A DNA stretch of 64,000 bases, from positions 53,813,359 to 53,877,358 of the forward strand of contig JALIGW010000001.1 of NCBI GenBank assembly GCA_023053685.1, in the 5' to 3' direction. Under the pieces are notes generated by a model. The model did not search any database and was not told the DNA's origin. It saw only the letters and a program-made list of their open reading frames with translations. Source of the DNA: Diadophis punctatus similis (lineage: Eukaryota; Chordata; Lepidosauria; Squamata; Dipsadidae). The position numbers and the translations under genes are program-made. Below are positions 46,250 through 57,541 of this stretch, one piece after another; the first letter of the stretch is position 1; every line of letters begins with the position of its first letter.

Positions 46250-46945
46250 GATAATCACTCACTCTTGTCACTTCACAATTCTACTATTGCAATGTACTCT
46301 ATAGGGTTGCCTTGAAGACCATTCAAGCCTTAACTGCTCCAGGATGCAGTGGCATGAGCAAAGCAAGTGATGAGCTTGCTTTGGCTTGCCCGTGTAACAT
46401 CTGCTTAGTAAGCTTCACTGGTTGCCATTATGCTTCCAGATGCCATTCTTGTTTAATATTACCTATAAATCTATTAGTGGCATAGGGACCCATTATTTGA
46501 GGTATACCCTTGAGGATTTCCTTCTGTCCAACACTTCCTGCCAAGCCATCATTATCCAGCAGAGTGGGCATGCTTTGGGTCCCCTCAATTAATGTCATCT
46601 TTCAGAGTCCAGGAAGTGTGCCTTCTCTGTAGCAGCATCTGCCCTCTCAGATGAGGTTCCCCCCTTAGATCCATGTGGCTCCAACCTGGTAGGATTCCAG
46701 AAGGCCTCAAAAACCTCATTTTGGGGCAGGTTGGATGGGACTATCCTGTTTGTGAAGTTTTAATTCACACTAACAATATACATCTACATATAAAAACAAA
46801 TATGTATAAAATATAATAGCATAAAATATAAGCATCTTGCATATTAATTTTCTAATTTGGTGTAATTTATTGCATTTTGTTGTTTTTATGTTGTTCTTTA
46901 CTCTGTGAGCCTGCCAAAGTCAGTTGGAGTCAGCATTAAAAATCA
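46250..46945 (+). mobile_element. Ancient L2-clade LINE 3' fragment
   Basis: 'TTCTACTATTGCAATGTACT' is the decayed codon stretch for the L2 signature (F/L)DYCNAL, followed by GGGTTGCCTTGAAGACC, 'CTGGTTGCCATTATGCTTCC' (HWLP region), 'TTGAGGATTTCCTTCTGTCC' and 'TCTGCCCTCTCAGATGAGGT', as expected for the end of the reverse transcriptase. Many indels; no open frame. A family-G MITE has inserted just past its end. Confidence 0.65.
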
Positions 46946-46947
46946 AA

Positions 46948-47335
46948 TACCATATTTTTCGGAGTATAAGATGCACTGGAATATAAGACGCACTTAGTTT
47001 TTGGGGAGGAAAATGGGGGGGGATTCTGCCTACTAGTATTCATCTGACTAGCCTCCTTAGTCTGGTCAGCTTCAGTGGATTAGTTCGTTGGTTTTGAGCG
47101 CAAGCATGCGCTTTTTATCCCCTGGTTGGGGATAAAAACAGCTTCTAAAGCACAGCTGATCATCGGAGAAAAAAACAATGAGAAAAGCAGGCGAAGCATG
47201 GAAGATCACTTCACTCGCTAGCGCCTCGTTAGGGCTGAAAAAAAGCTACAAAAAAGCTACATTTGGAGTATAAGATGCACCCAAATTTTCAGCCTCTTTT
47301 AGAGGGGGAGTGTGTCTTATACTCTGAAAAATGTA
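46948..47335 (-). mobile_element. TA-flanked MITE, family G, reverse orientation (388 bp)
   Basis: Left end TACCATATTTTTCGGAGTAT, right end ACTCTGAAAAATGTA, both at TA. Interior blocks (CTTAGTTTTTGGGGAGGAAA; 'AGCCTCCTTAGTCTGGTCAG') are the reverse complement of those in the 6130 and 20132 copies, so this one is inverted. Non-coding. Confidence 0.87.
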
Positions 47336-47338
47336 AAA

Positions 47339-47339
<1 letters not shown>

Positions 47340-47417
<78 letters not shown>

Positions 47418-47430
47418 GCCTGCCTGCCTC
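47340..47430. repeat. (CT)n then (CCTG)n microsatellite
   Basis: About 75 bp of CT directly follows the MITE end, then four CTGC/CCTG units. Open frames over it are artefacts. Confidence 0.96.
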
Positions 47431-49144
47431 CTCCGCCAAATATCCACAGCTTTAATGGAGAAACTTTACAGGAAGAGAAAAAAAAGGAAATGAAACATTG
47501 TCGATTCTCCCTGATCTTTTGGCCCCTTTTGATATTATTAACCAAGACATCCTTCTGGACCCCTATATAGGTTGGGACTTGAGAACATGGTATAATGATG
47601 GTTTTGCTTCCTGCTCCTACAGAGCTATATTCAGAGGGAAACACTAATTTACCGAGCCAAGGTCCCATGGCAATTATACTGTGAAATTCCAGAGATTTCT
47701 ATTTGGTTTCCAGTGCTTTTAAACATTTATAGATTCATTTTGGGGCAGTCATAGAAGATAATGACCAACTCTATGTCTATTCTGAATCAAGAGAGTCTGT
47801 ACAGCATTCAGAGCTATGCCTGGACACAGAATTGGCTGGATGAGGCCTGTGACTGAATCCTGAACAAATAAGGGGTTTACAGATAAGTAGCTTTTTGACC
47901 AGAAATTAGTGGAACTAGTTATCTTTTGAAGGAGGTATTTTTCCCCAGTTTGGTTATTTTGTCATCTGTGGCTATTTCTTGGTGGGAAACTTCTGCTGGG
48001 ACTGGTGTCCCTGTATTAAAAATACACCAAATAGCCATTATGTAGAGTTGCAGTCTTCTAAAGACTTTCCTTGCCATCTGTTTTTTAAAAATCTTTGGTG
48101 ATGAGATTTACATGATTGAATATCTGAAGAAACAAATAACTTATATGTTGTTAGAATCGTCCATCACCATTTGCAATTAAATCCACTCCTTCCTCTTACA
48201 ATCCATCTGTGATAGGGCAATAATAGTAATATTTTCATAATATCACACACATCCTTTGTTTATCTCATAAAGGCCCAAATGGGAACCATCAGATGAGCCA
48301 AGTTTGGCAAATCACTGAAAAACTGACACATAAATGATTATTTCTTCATGGGGTGGTGTTGAGTGAAACATGGTGTGGATGAATGTGCTTTCTCTGAGTA
48401 ATTTCAAGAGACATAAGTCTACATGTGTCACTTTCACAATCAAAGGGATGGAGTCATCCTAGATTTTTTTTTTCATATAAGAAAACACAAAACTTTAAGC
48501 AGAGATGGTTATTATAAGTTCTAGAAGAACCCAACAGATGAGTGTTAGTCTGTTAATGCTTACGTACGCTGCATTAAAATATCCATATTTTATCAGCAGT
48601 TCAGTCTTCTAATTATATTCCAAAAATATAGGTCACAGTAAAATCTCCCATTGGGAGACCAGGGACTTTATTCTAACACTTACTGTTGCCTGCTGCAGTT
48701 AAAGCCTTCCATTAGGTATTCAAAAAACAAAATCAGTCTAATCCTGACTGAGGAGGCCCTTTTTTAAGAAGAAATTGAAATTCTGATTAACTCAAGCAAT
48801 TGATAAGAAAGAGGAAGTGAAGGAAGAAAGCTATATCTGACAGATATGAACTCTTCCCTTATGAGCTCAAATCTTTGTGCTTCTAATCCAGAGTTTTGAG
48901 AATCAAGTACCCTAAGTAATTGACGTCAGAGTAATAAAAGATTAAGAGTTCAACACTGAATCACAGGAAATGTGTTTTTCCAATATTGAAATGCAGCAGC
49001 AAGTTAAATTTAAGGTGAATTCCATTTCCAGGATATCTACTTTATTAGTTGCCTATAAAGAGCTTAGCATTTCCAGCAAAAATAGTCAACGTTAATATTA
49101 TTGTTAATAGCGTAATTTCTAATAAAAGTTGTTCTTAATTTATC
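47431..49144. other. Unique sequence, nothing recognised
   Basis: 47490-47900 could be a decayed LINE 3' ORF ('CGATTCTCCCTGATCTTTTG', 'CCTATATAGGTTGGGACTTG'), but no diagnostic motif survives. The rest is AT-rich unique DNA. Confidence 0.4.
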
Positions 49145-49152
49145 TCCTATAA

Positions 49153-49636
49153 CAGTGATGGCGAACCTATGGCACGTGTCAGCTCCATGGGCAAACCGGA
49201 AGTTCAGAAAAACACACTTCCGGTTTGCTGTTGGGCTATTTTGAGCACTCCAGAGGGTTCAGGGAAGCTTCCTGAAGCCCCGGAATGTGAAAAACGGTGA
49301 AACAGGCAAACCGGAAGTTCGGAAAATGCACTTCCGGTTTGCCGTTGGGCTGTTTTTAGCACTCTGGAGGGTTCAGGGAAGCTTCCTGAAGCCCCGGAGT
49401 GCAAAAAACAGCCCAACAAGTGCGTTTTTCCGAACTTCCGTTTTGCCCGTTTTTCCGTTTTTCACCGTCCCAAGCTTCGGTAAGGCATTTGCATGGGGGT
49501 GGGGGGGTGCGCATGTGCAGGGGGCAGCGTGGGGGGTTGTGTGCATGTGGGGGGGAGGGAATGGGTGTGGGCACCCACTAGTGTGCGCACACACACCCCT
49601 TTTGGCATGCGCACCAAAAGAGGTTCGCCATCACTG
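49153..49636. mobile_element. hAT-type MITE, family A (484 bp)
   Basis: Ends CAGTGATGGCGAACCTATGG and GGTTCGCCATCACTG, with a perfect 8-bp duplication TCCTATAA (49145-49152 and 49637-49644). A ~115-bp internal unit containing 'CAAACCGGAAGTTCAGAAAA' and 'AGGGAAGCTTCCTGAAGCCC' is tandemly repeated two to three times, which the 43292 copy lacks. GC-rich, non-coding. Confidence 0.95.
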
Positions 49637-49644
49637 TCCTATAA

Positions 49645-51171
49645 TATTTCTAAGTTTATGGGCAAGGTTTGAAAATTCAGAAACTGTTCTGAAATGGCTC
49701 CTGATCGATGCTGCTCCCCATTCACAAAGCTGCTTTGTTATTAGATGGCTACTAATAACAAAGAACAAGCAACTTGGAAAGAAATAAATACAAGGTTCCT
49801 ATTACACTTTCGTCAAGAAGCTGATCACAAGACAGAGGTAGGGCTTCATCCCCAAACTGCATGGGTCTATGCATAGCAGGTCTATGCAGTTATTTTCTGA
49901 CCCCACAACACTTCATGAGTGTTCCTCACAAGCCCAGCAGGCATTTCTTAGCAATTTCATTAAAAATGGAATTGTTAAAAATGGAGCTGGAGTCCCCATG
50001 CTTATTCTGAGCTAGTCTGAGAGGAATAAGGATATCCCCAAAGGTTACCAATAATATCTTAAGGCAGAATTTTCCAAGCAGTTTCTTTCCAGCTCTGAAC
50101 TTCAATTCCCATCATCTTCAGTTAGCATAGCCTTTGATGTTGCTAGGTGAGTAGACTGAAACTTGAAGTGCAGAATAATGATGAATTTGAGAAACCTGAA
50201 TGGAAGTAATATCACATTCCAGTATACATATAGCTGAAAAAATAACAAGAATCCATTGTTTATCATCTAATTTGAAGATGGGAATGTCTATCTAACTCAT
50301 TGTTCATGAGAATAGTGTTGCAGGCTATTTATTTAGCATTTACAAACAATGCTCATTACATGGCTTTGAAAAACCCTCAGAGCAGAATTCAAATACTACT
50401 AATGATAGTAAAATGCAGAAAAGTATATTTCATTTCAGTCTCTTGGGTAGATTAATTTATTACAAACAATCAAAAATGTGTGGACCCTGCTAAACATCTC
50501 TAATAACCCCCTCCACCACTACCACCATTATTTCCACAGATAAACCTTCAAGCCCATGCTAGAACAGTGGCTATGAGATACCATTTTATTTTTCCAGAAA
50601 TGCCTCTGGCATCTATCAACAGTTTTAATTGGAAGTGAAGATAGCAGCCCCAACTGCTGCTTTGAAATGTGACAAGAGAAATCATGGTTCCATGAGAGAA
50701 TAAAGGTGTTAATTGCAGGCACAATCTCTTGCTTTTTTTCATGGAATAAAACCATCTTATCTCAGCTCCTTTAGATTTGTTCCTGAAAGACCCACCTCAT
50801 TGTTTATTTAATTCAAGATGACAAATCCACTTTTGAGAACAAAGACCATATTCCCAAAAATATCTTTGGACTCAATTTATAAATCTCACTCTAAATAAAA
50901 CTCTTTTGTGAGAAAAAGAAACTAAAAATGAAAACAACAAAATAGCAAATTCAAAGAAAAGGGTCTTCTATAAAGTCCTGCCTTGTGTAGTTTACTATGT
51001 GTAGCTACTATTTTAGAGAAGCTCTGACTTCTGTAATTGCATAATAGTAGATAAACATATTCAGTTTTTCCTCACTTCCTTTATTTCTGCTTCCCTTGCT
51101 TGTTTTTCATCAAAAAGTCAATTCTCTCTCTCTTTTATCTATCTTTCTCTCTTTCAGAAAAATTCAAAATA
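49645..51171. other. Unique sequence, nothing recognised
   Basis: Possible decayed family-E hAT traces near 50060-50200 (TTCCAAGCAGTTTCTTTCC, CTTCAATTCCCATCATC), not firm. No gene. Confidence 0.4.
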
Positions 51172-51215
51172 GGAGCCGTGGTGGCACAGTGGTTAGAATG
51201 CAGGCAACAGTGTAA
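51172..51215 (+). mobile_element. 5' fragment of the tRNA-derived squamate SINE
   Basis: GGAGCCGTGGTGGCACAGTG followed by GTTAGAATGCAGG is the SINE head with its A box. The match stops after about 40 bp, so the copy is 3' deleted. Confidence 0.75.
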
Positions 51216-51289
51216 CAATAACATGGCTTTCATGTAGCTGGCATTGTAGACATGTAGACTTAGAAAAGCTTCTAAGTATTAGTGCAATC

Positions 51290-51834
51290 CAGTGGTGGGT
51301 TCCTACCGGTGCGGTCCACTCTATAGCACCAGTAGCGGCCCGCTGGTGACATCACAGTACTGGTGCGGTCGGTTGCCGGTGCCTGGGTGCCGCCATTTTT
51401 TTAAAAAAATTTTTTTTTATTTTCTTCTGCGCATGCCCAGAAGCCGAGCTTCCAGCACTGCACATGCGCTGCCTTCCTACCCCACAGTGAGTCCAAGCAG
51501 GGGAGGATGGCTGAGGGAGCGCGTGAGATGCTGAAAGAACGGGCAGCAGGAGCTATCTCCATTTTCCTCCCTTCAGCAGTCCGAGAAGCCACGAACACGT
51601 GGTGATGATCCTAGGCATTTTCGCACATTTGAGGCTTCTTGAGCTGCTGAGGGGAGGGGGAATGGGCAGCAGGACCTATCTCAGTTCCCCTCCCTTCAGC
51701 AGTCCGAGAAGCCACGCCCACCCAGTCACATGGCCAGCAAGCCATGCCCACCTGGTCATATGGCTGGCAAGCCACACCCACAAAATAAGCCACGCCCACA
51801 GAGTGGTAGAAAAAAAATTAGGAACCCGCCCCTG
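51290..51834 (+). mobile_element. hAT-type MITE, family B, long form (545 bp)
   Basis: Ends CAGTGGTGGGTTCCTACC and AGGAACCCGCCCCTG, with a perfect 8-bp duplication GTGCAATC (51282-51289 and 51835-51842). It is the inverted counterpart of the 7729 copy along its whole length: 'GCTGGTGACATCACAGTACT', the 'TTCTGCGCATGCCCAGAAG' hairpin, 'CCCACAGTGAGTCCAAGCAG' and 'AAGCCACGCCCACCCAGTC'. No transposase ORF. Confidence 0.95.
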
Positions 51835-52368
51835 GTGCAATCGCAAATCCTTTGTGGACTTCAATTCACTTCCACTTACGCCAGTTTCCACTTGAAGCAA
51901 CAAGGTTGTCAACCATTATTAGGTGGACTGACAAGACTATAACATACCGTGTTTCCCCGAAAATAAGACCTGTCCCAAAACTAAGCCACACAGGGCTTTT
52001 CGGGACATGCGTTGAAGTAAGGCCCGCCCTGATAATAAGCCCCCCCAACTACTTCCGGGGGAAAGGGGGGGCATGCCGGGAGCCGCTCTTTTTGCGGTGG
52101 CACACTCTCTCTCTCTCCCGGCCAAAAGAGTGGCATTGGAATCCCCTGCAAACAGCCACCGGTTCCTCGCCTGAGCCCGGCTAGAAGCCAAACTTCCAAC
52201 CGGGCTCAGCAGCAGAAGCAGCCGTGCACACGCTTGTCTTTTCTAAACACGCCCCCTCTCTCTTGGCAGAGGGGCTGTCTCCTGTCTCCGAGGCCGGTCG
52301 GGTACAGTGAGCCCACAAGTGCAGGGCTTGAGCAGCAGATGGGCACATCCAGCCCGTCCCTGTCACCG

Positions 52369-53215
52369 CCCGTTCGGATCTGCCTTCCGCCGCCTCCCTC
52401 GCTTGCTCTCCCGCCTCCCTCCCTCACCCGCCGCCTCCCTCGCTCACCTGCCTTCTGCCGCCGCCTCCTTCGCTCACCCACCTGCCCGCCCGTTCGGATC
52501 TGCCTTCCGCCGCCTCCCTTGCTTGCTCACCCACCTCCCTCGCTCACCCACCGCCTCAATCGCTCACCTGCCTTCTGCCGCCGCCTCCTTCGCTCACCCA
52601 CCTGCCCACCTGTTCGGATCTGCCTTCCGCCGCCTCCCTCGCTTGCTCACCCGCCTCCCTTGCTCACCCGCCGCCTCCCTCGCTCACCTGCCTTCTGCCG
52701 CCGCCTCCTTCGCTCACCCACCTGCCCACCCGTTCGGATCTGCCTTCCACCGCCTCCCTTGCTTGCTCACCCGCCTCCCTCGCTCACCCGCCGCCTCCCT
52801 CGCTCACCTGCCTTCTGCCGCCGCCTCCTTCGCTCACCCACCTGCCCACCCGTTCGGATCTGCCTTCCGCCGCCTCCCTTGCTTGCTCACCCGCCTCCCT
52901 CGCTCACCCGCCGCCTCCCTCGCTCACCTGCCTTCTGCCGCCGCCTCCTTCGCTCACCCACCTGCCCACCCGTTCGGATCTGCCTTCCGCCGCCTCCCTC
53001 GCTTGCTCACCCGCCTCCCTCGCTCACCCGCCGCCTCCCTCGCTCACCTGCCTTCTGCCGCCGCCTCCTTCGCTCACCCACCTGCCCACCCGTTCGGATC
53101 TGCCTTCCGCCGCCTCCCTCGCTTGCTCACCCGCCTCCCTCGCTCACCCGCCGCCTCCCTCGCTCACCCACCTGCCCGCCCATTCGGATCTGCCTTCCGC
53201 CGCTGCCTCACTTGC
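52369..53215 (+). repeat. GC-rich minisatellite, six 120-bp units plus a 90-bp unit
   Basis: Units start with CGTTCGGATCTGCCTTCCGC at exact 120-bp spacing (landmark TTCGGATC ending at 52380, 52500, 52620, 52740, 52860, 52980, 53100), then one 90-bp step to 53190. The 90-bp form lacks a 30-bp segment around 'CTGCCTTCTGCCGCCGCC'. Because 120 and 90 are multiples of three, frames stay open: the 419- and 340-codon frames here (Pro/Arg/Leu/Ser-rich 40-residue repeats) are consequences of the array, with no evidence for a protein. Confidence 0.95.
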
Positions 53216-53284
53216 TCACCGGCACAGGCCGCCCCACCCCCACCCGAAACTCCCAAACTCCGCCCCACCACGAGACATGCCACT

Positions 53285-53472
53285 TACTGGAGTTTGACAG
53301 CTCCGCGGTGTCTCGGCTATTCTGTTTAGGAAAAAAACCTTGTATACTACAGAAACTCTTCTCGCGAGGCGAGCAATTAACAACTTCTCGCAGCGAGAAG
53401 AGTTTCTGCACTATGCAAGTTTTTTTTCCTAAACAGAATAGCAGAGATCACGGGGCTGCCAAACTCCGGGCG
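53285..53472. repeat. Long imperfect palindrome 1 in the foldback-like element
   Basis: The left arm runs GGAGTTTGACAGCTC ... GGCTATTCTGTTTAGGAAAA ... CAGAAACTCTTCTCGC; the right arm is GCGAGAAGAGTTTCTGCA ... TTTCCTAAACAGAATAGC ... GGGGCTGCCAAACTCC, its reverse complement with few mismatches. The centre is near 53380. Read as RNA or single-stranded DNA it would fold into a stem of about 80-90 bp. Confidence 0.93.
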
Positions 53473-53494
53473 TGTGCCAAAAGGCTCGGCTAAT

Positions 53495-53735
53495 CCAAGC
53501 GAGGGAGGCGGCGGCAGAAGGCAGGTGAGCGAAGGAGGCGGCGGGTGAGCGAGGGAGGCGGGTGAGCAAGCGAGGGAGGCGGCGGAAGGCAGATCCGAAC
53601 GGGCGGGCAGGTGGGTGAGCGAAGGAGGCGGCGGGTGAGCGAGGGAGGCGGGTGAGCAAGCGAGGGAGGCGGCGGAAGGCAGATCCAAACGGGCGGGCAG
53701 GTGGGTGAGCGAGGGAGGCGGTGGCAGATCCCAGC
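53495..53735 (-). repeat. Inverted copies of the minisatellite (90-bp form)
   Basis: GGCGGAAGGCAGATCCGAAC (near 53582) and the same with one change 90 bp later (53672) are reverse complements of the unit landmark. About 2.5 units are present. Together with the direct array they form unequal inverted arms around palindrome 1. Confidence 0.93.
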
Positions 53736-54000
53736 CAAGCGGGCCATCTGATCCCCACCGGCGGGGGTCGCTTCTCTGCAGACCCTCCGGGGGGCTCTTG
53801 CGGGGCCGTGCGGTGCCTCTTTATGCAGGCCAGAGGATTTGGGGAGCTCGTCCCTGCTGGGATCTTGGGGATCCGGCCTCTTGGTGATGCAGGGGAGGAC
53901 CAAGGTGCAGAGCCCCGCGTCTCTGCCCGGCTAAGCCGGACTCAGCATTGCCTGCCCTGGCTTTGCCTTCCACCCGCCGCCCGCTTTCCCTAAGGTAAGC
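53736..54000 (+). other. Single-copy GC-rich stretch with a consensus splice donor
   Basis: The only non-repetitive, CpG-rich part of the element's interior. It ends in CCCTAAG|GTAAGC (GT at 53995-53996), a near-ideal 5' splice site. It has the look of a captured promoter/first-exon piece or simply a GC-rich filler; no recognisable protein is encoded and no downstream acceptor can be assigned. Confidence 0.35.
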
Positions 54001-54111
54001 CTGCTGCCCCTTCTGCTCTGCCTTCCGCCGCTACATCGGTCGCTCGCTCACCGCCCCGCCCTGCCCCATCCTTCGCCCCAAAGCTCCAAACTCCGCCCAA
54101 CTGCAAAACTC

Positions 54112-54300
54112 ACCACTTACTGGAGTTTGACAGCTCTGGGGTTTCCCTCGGCTAGGGAAAAAAATCTTGCATAGTGCAGAAACTCTTCTCGCTTCGAGAA
54201 CTTGCTAATTCTCGCGAGAAGAGTTTCTGCACTATGCAAGATTTTTTTCCCCCTAAACAGATTAGCCGAGAGACCATGGAGCTGCCGAACTTCAGTAAGT
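54112..54300. repeat. Long imperfect palindrome 2 in the foldback-like element
   Basis: Shares its arms with palindrome 1: ACTTACTGGAGTTTGACAGC ... CTTGCATAGTGCAGAAACTC, turning at about 54208, then CGCGAGAAGAGTTTCTGCAC ... CTAAACAGATTAGCCGAGAG ... GGAGCTGCCGAACTTC. The preceding ~55 bp ('CTCCAAACTCCGCCC') also resembles the flank of palindrome 1, so a ~250-bp block was duplicated within the element. Confidence 0.93.
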
Positions 54301-54422
54301 GGTGCGTCGCGGCCTGCCTGCACCCCAAAAATAATAAGCCATCCCCCAAAAATAAGGCCAGGGGCATTTTTGGGGGGTCAAAAAAATATAAGCCCCTGTC
54401 TTATTTTCGGGGAAACACGGTA

Positions 54423-55445
54423 TATCATTCCCAACGTTGCACGAATGATGGAAAAGATTCCTTTCCAAGCAGATGGGAAACTATTACTCAACTATGTATG
54501 CAATATTACATTAGGTGGACTGAGGATCATTATAGAACAGCCTCTTTTCAGCTGAATGGCTCTCCTATTTTCTTTATCTCATAAAAGTTTATTTAATATG
54601 GTAAAGAAGTGAAAATTCCATAGACAAACACTCATCAATTTATAGCAGAAGAATGCACAAAATATGATATCACCCAAATTAGCAGAAACAAATTTGCATG
54701 TTTGTAATTTTGTATATCCCTTTGGGAATAGTTATGAGCTCCTCCAATGAATGAGAGTTCAACATTTTTTGTTAAGGGACACTTATTTCACAGATTTTTT
54801 TTTAAAAAAGAACATTCTAGGTTAAAAGTTCAATGACTGTTAATATCATTTGTGTCTATGCTCAGCAGCACAATCAAGAGAACTGCGGATGGAGCATGTA
54901 AAGATGTTTTAAGAAGCATCTATCCATATTTGCTCTTTGTCTCTAAATAATAAACATACCAAGGTAAAAATTGCATTAGTTTATAAAGCAGCCAAGAATC
55001 AATCGATACACTTTGTTGCTTCCTTGTGAATATTGTTATGATCTTCTCTTCATAAATGTCCTGCTATGAACCCATTCCACTGAGCAATAATGGTTCTGGC
55101 AGGAACATAACACAATTCCCTTATGGAATAAATAAATGAATAGGCCATTATTTTCACCTCTCTGGATAAATGAAATAATTGGGGAGAAAACAGTCCCAAA
55201 AATTTTTTTAAATGCCCTGCTTTTTTCAAGGTACAATGAAGAAAAATATACACTATATTGATTTCTTAGCTAACCAACAGAAGCTCCAGTGCTTCCCACT
55301 ACCATTTTTGTCAATACTTTTGAGAATGCTTTCTAGAATGAAGATGACAGATAAAAATGAAGGCAAATATAACTCTATTTTAATACAGCTAAAAAGGGAG
55401 ACACACAATTAAGATGTCTGTTAGTCATTGCAAAGTGAATATTGT
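54423..55445. other. Unique sequence, nothing recognised
   Basis: AT-rich. No supported feature. Confidence 0.4.
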
Positions 55446-55849
<404 letters not shown>

Positions 55850-56600
55850 ATTATGTGTGCATGTGAAACATAAAGAGAATATTTCACATAGGGGAAAGGA
55901 AGAGTAGGGTTCACAATAAATGCCTGTGAATGATGGAATAGGAAAGAGAAAGAGTAATAGAAATTAAACGAGTACTCATGAAATAATATGAGGGAGGGAG
56001 GGAGGGAATAAGGAGGGAGTCAGAAATAGATTTTCTGCTACAAGTCGGAAATAGGAAACATATAAATAAGTGAAAACTAATCTCACACTTTTCCAAGTCT
56101 AAAATTCTTCTGCATAAATGGGCTGTGTTCTTTGTGTGCATATGTGTTTATGCATGAATGTGCATTTATAGTCATTGTTTTTCAAAAGCTTTCTCTGCTA
56201 TCACAACTACTATAAAGAAAAAAAATTAATGCATTGGTGTATACCGTTTCTGTTCATAGTTTCCAGTTAGCAGGTAGAAGAGGCAAAGTGTTAAAAATTG
56301 CAAGATTATTTTAAAAGATATCCTTCAATGAAATGGAATGGATGCACTGGGACTGCCTTTGGCAGCCCTCATATGTTAACTTGGAATCCTGGGAATGACA
56401 GTGCCAGAACATTAGAAAGATGCCAAATTCAGATGCACTGGAAAGCAGGAGAAATGTGTATAATGAATAAACAAATATGCAACAAGAAATAAAAAGCAGA
56501 ACAGCATATTTTATTTAATGTCACAATTGTTCCCCCCTCCAATAATTTTTTAAAGTTACAATGTGGAGAGTTAAAAAGCTCAGTTACTATCTTCCCAAAC
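55850..56600. other. Unique sequence, nothing recognised
   Basis: A short (GGGA)n lies at 55990-56007. Nothing else is supported. Confidence 0.4.
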
Positions 56601-56608
56601 GTCTAACA

Positions 56609-56726
56609 CAGTGTTTTCCAAACTTGGCAACTTTAAAATGTTGTGGACTTCAACTCCCGTGCTGGCTGGGGAATTCTAAGAGTTGAAATCCACACATCTT
56701 AAAATTGTCAAGGCTGAGAAACATTG
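56609..56726. mobile_element. Short hAT-type MITE, family E (118 bp)
   Basis: Ends CAGTGTTTTCCAAAC and AGGCTGAGAAACATTG; flanks GTCTAACA (56601-56608) and ATCTAACA (56727-56734) are an 8-bp duplication with one mismatch. The core 'TGGACTTCAACTCCCGTGCT' and 'GGGGAATTCTAAGAGTTGAA' is nearly palindromic. Confidence 0.9.
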
Positions 56727-56734
56727 ATCTAACA

Positions 56735-57533
56735 TCTAGCTTTAGTTTCCTGGTTTTTTTAATGTTAATTTTAGTTCATTATGCTTCTAGAATTGGCTTT
56801 TTTCTTTGCTTACATGAACATTTATACATATTTTTGCACAAATGTTTGTGTACCTTTCCACATATCACATGCAGTTTTACCAATAACTTTCTTAATCTGC
56901 TTTCCAGATTGTAATCCATATATAGCCCCAAACCAATGGGGGATTTTCCATTCCTCGAGCACTTCCAAAACTAACTCTCCATACCCACAGTTAAAAACTG
57001 AGATACCCACTGGAATACCCTCCATGTCATCTGATAATCACTGGTAATACTGTGTTATAACACTATATTGAAGGTAGTTTACAAGAATACATCATTACAG
57101 AAAATTCCAAATTAACATCCCTAAAAGAAGTAGGGGACCTGGTGTCCTTCAGAGTGCAGAAGACTTATGCATATAAGGTTCAGATTCCCCCACTGGAGAA
57201 AGTCATGTAGTATAAAATGTAAATCCTTGCAAAAGATTTGGTGGATCCTTCTTTTTCCAGTCTCACAGATGATGATGTAAAGCAGATGAAGGCCTTTCAA
57301 CAGGCCAATTTTTCAACTCTACCAGATGGAGTAGACCCAACAGAACTTCAGTCATGACTACTGTCCACTTTTTTTGTACCTGAAATAATGTTTTTAATGT
57401 GAGATACCAATTAACACCATATCTTCCTACTGTTCCACCAAAGAATAGTTCCAACCAGGAAAACATTTGGATTTATCCATAATTCTGTTTTTATTGCCAT
57501 TTACACAAGACATCTCCTTCCCCAGCATAGATA
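56735..57533. other. Unique sequence, nothing recognised
   Basis: No supported feature. Confidence 0.35.
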
Positions 57534-57541
57534 GCTTAGCA

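Larger units (their letters stand above)
51945..54422. mobile_element. 2.5-kb TA-flanked, foldback-like DNA element
   Basis: Left end TACCGTGTTTCCCCGAAAAT, then AAGACCTGTC; right end is its near-exact reverse complement, GTCTTATTTTCGGGGAAACA then CGGTA. Both ends sit at TA. Internally it is very GC- and CpG-rich and built from repeats: a 120/90-bp minisatellite (52369-53215), inverted copies of it (53495-53735), two ~180-bp palindromes (53285-53472, 54112-54300), and a single-copy GC-rich stretch with a consensus splice donor. No transposase frame is recognisable. Terminal sequence and TA target suggest Tc1/mariner-type mobilisation of the ends; the interior recalls foldback elements. No named family is known to me. 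Confidence 0.8.

Noticed and set aside
52234..53493. 419- and 340-codon open frames on the plus strand
   Set aside because: They are translations of a 120/90-bp minisatellite whose units are multiples of three. Several frames are open at once and the product is Pro/Arg/Ser/Leu low complexity.
51917..54523. 14-bp ATTAGGTGGACTGA on both sides of the foldback-like element, as a possible long target-site duplication
   Set aside because: The copies are tens of bases away from the element ends, not adjacent, and the terminal repeats abut TA directly. Probably chance or an old local duplication.
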